Assembly (NCBI GenBank): GCA_904066235.2
Contig: CAJFCV020000004.1
Location: 1,240,001 to 1,304,000, forward strand
Origin: Bursaphelenchus xylophilus
Taxonomy: Eukaryota > Nematoda > Chromadorea > Rhabditida > Aphelenchoididae
Length of the DNA stretch: 64,000 nt
Direction: 5' to 3'
The number at the start of each line of letters is the position of its first letter. Position 1 is the stretch's first letter. Position numbers and translations under genes: made by a program. The notes beneath the pieces were generated by a model, which saw nothing but the letters and a program-made list of their open reading frames with translations, ran no database searches and was not told where the DNA came from. Shown here piece by piece: positions 63,940 to 64,000 of the stretch.

Positions 63940-64000
63940 CAGTGGGGGACCTGATTCAGTGGCAAAAAACGTAACATTTTGCATCCGGGAAGTATGAAAA
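63940..64000. mobile_element. F1 foldback, left arm, cut by window end
   Basis: CAGTGGGGGACCTGATTCAGTGG preceded by TA, continuing to the last base. Confidence 0.8.

Overview
This window looks like nuclear DNA of a free-living, rhabditid-type nematode. Short exons carry GT..AG introns with TTTCAG-type acceptors. The proteins match families known from Caenorhabditis: a heterotrimeric kinesin-II motor subunit, a CDC50 flippase subunit, a FLYWCH-type DNA-binding protein and a pair of secreted PAN/CW plus C-type-lectin-like proteins. Coding exons are GC-rich at third positions, while introns and spacers are AT-rich and full of short inverted-repeat transposons. No bacterial features, CRISPR arrays or rRNA genes were seen.

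Layout. 515-4074 (+): the 3' part of a kinesin-II subunit gene (klp-11/KIF3B class) entering from the left edge. 4075-12543: no supported gene; repeats, a 1.16-kb hairpin (7279-8442) and a hairpin of TACCCC-type arrays (11358-11804). 12544-17867 (+): the 3' part of a Ser-rich protein with an SKIP (SxIP-type) motif and a C-terminal membrane anchor, family unrecognised. 19883-50668 (-): a CDC50-family gene whose last intron is 27.3 kb (20119-47396). Inside that intron, on the opposite strand, lies a complete three-exon FLYWCH-type gene (38359-45676) plus a few weaker coding candidates. 54995-58640 (-) and 61463-63702 (-): two paralogous seven-exon secreted-protein genes with identical splice phases.

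Most of the rest is explained by non-autonomous element families, named here for the entries below. F1: about 240-bp foldback, ends CAGTG..CACTG, flanked by TA, about 20 copies. F2: about 150-bp palindrome with ends CAGTCTGTCGGG. F3: about 190-bp palindrome with ends CTAGTCCTTCCGG, flanked by TA. F4: about 440-bp element with ends CAGGGGAAGTACTCCAAGTG. F6: about 230 bp, ends ACGTCAAACTGAG. F7: ends AAGGAAAGTAC. F8: hAT-type, 8-bp target duplications, ends CAGAGATTGCC. F9: ends GGGGCCAATGCGC. F10: a 1539-bp Tc1/mariner-like palindrome with doubled internal motif. F13: ends CACTTGCGGGCAACCAC. F14: GC-rich hAT-like pieces. F15: ends near CGACCCGAAAAGTCG. A solo LTR sits inside one F1 copy. No transposase reading frame was recognised, so all of these appear non-autonomous here.

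The genes are functionally unrelated: ciliary transport, a possible microtubule-membrane linker, lipid flipping, transcription and secreted recognition proteins. The architectural theme is transposon-inflated introns, opposite-strand nesting, and long transcribed inverted repeats expected to form double-stranded RNA. Exon boundaries were read by eye from phase and family conservation. Element ends are good to a few bases where terminal repeats are clear and only approximate elsewhere.
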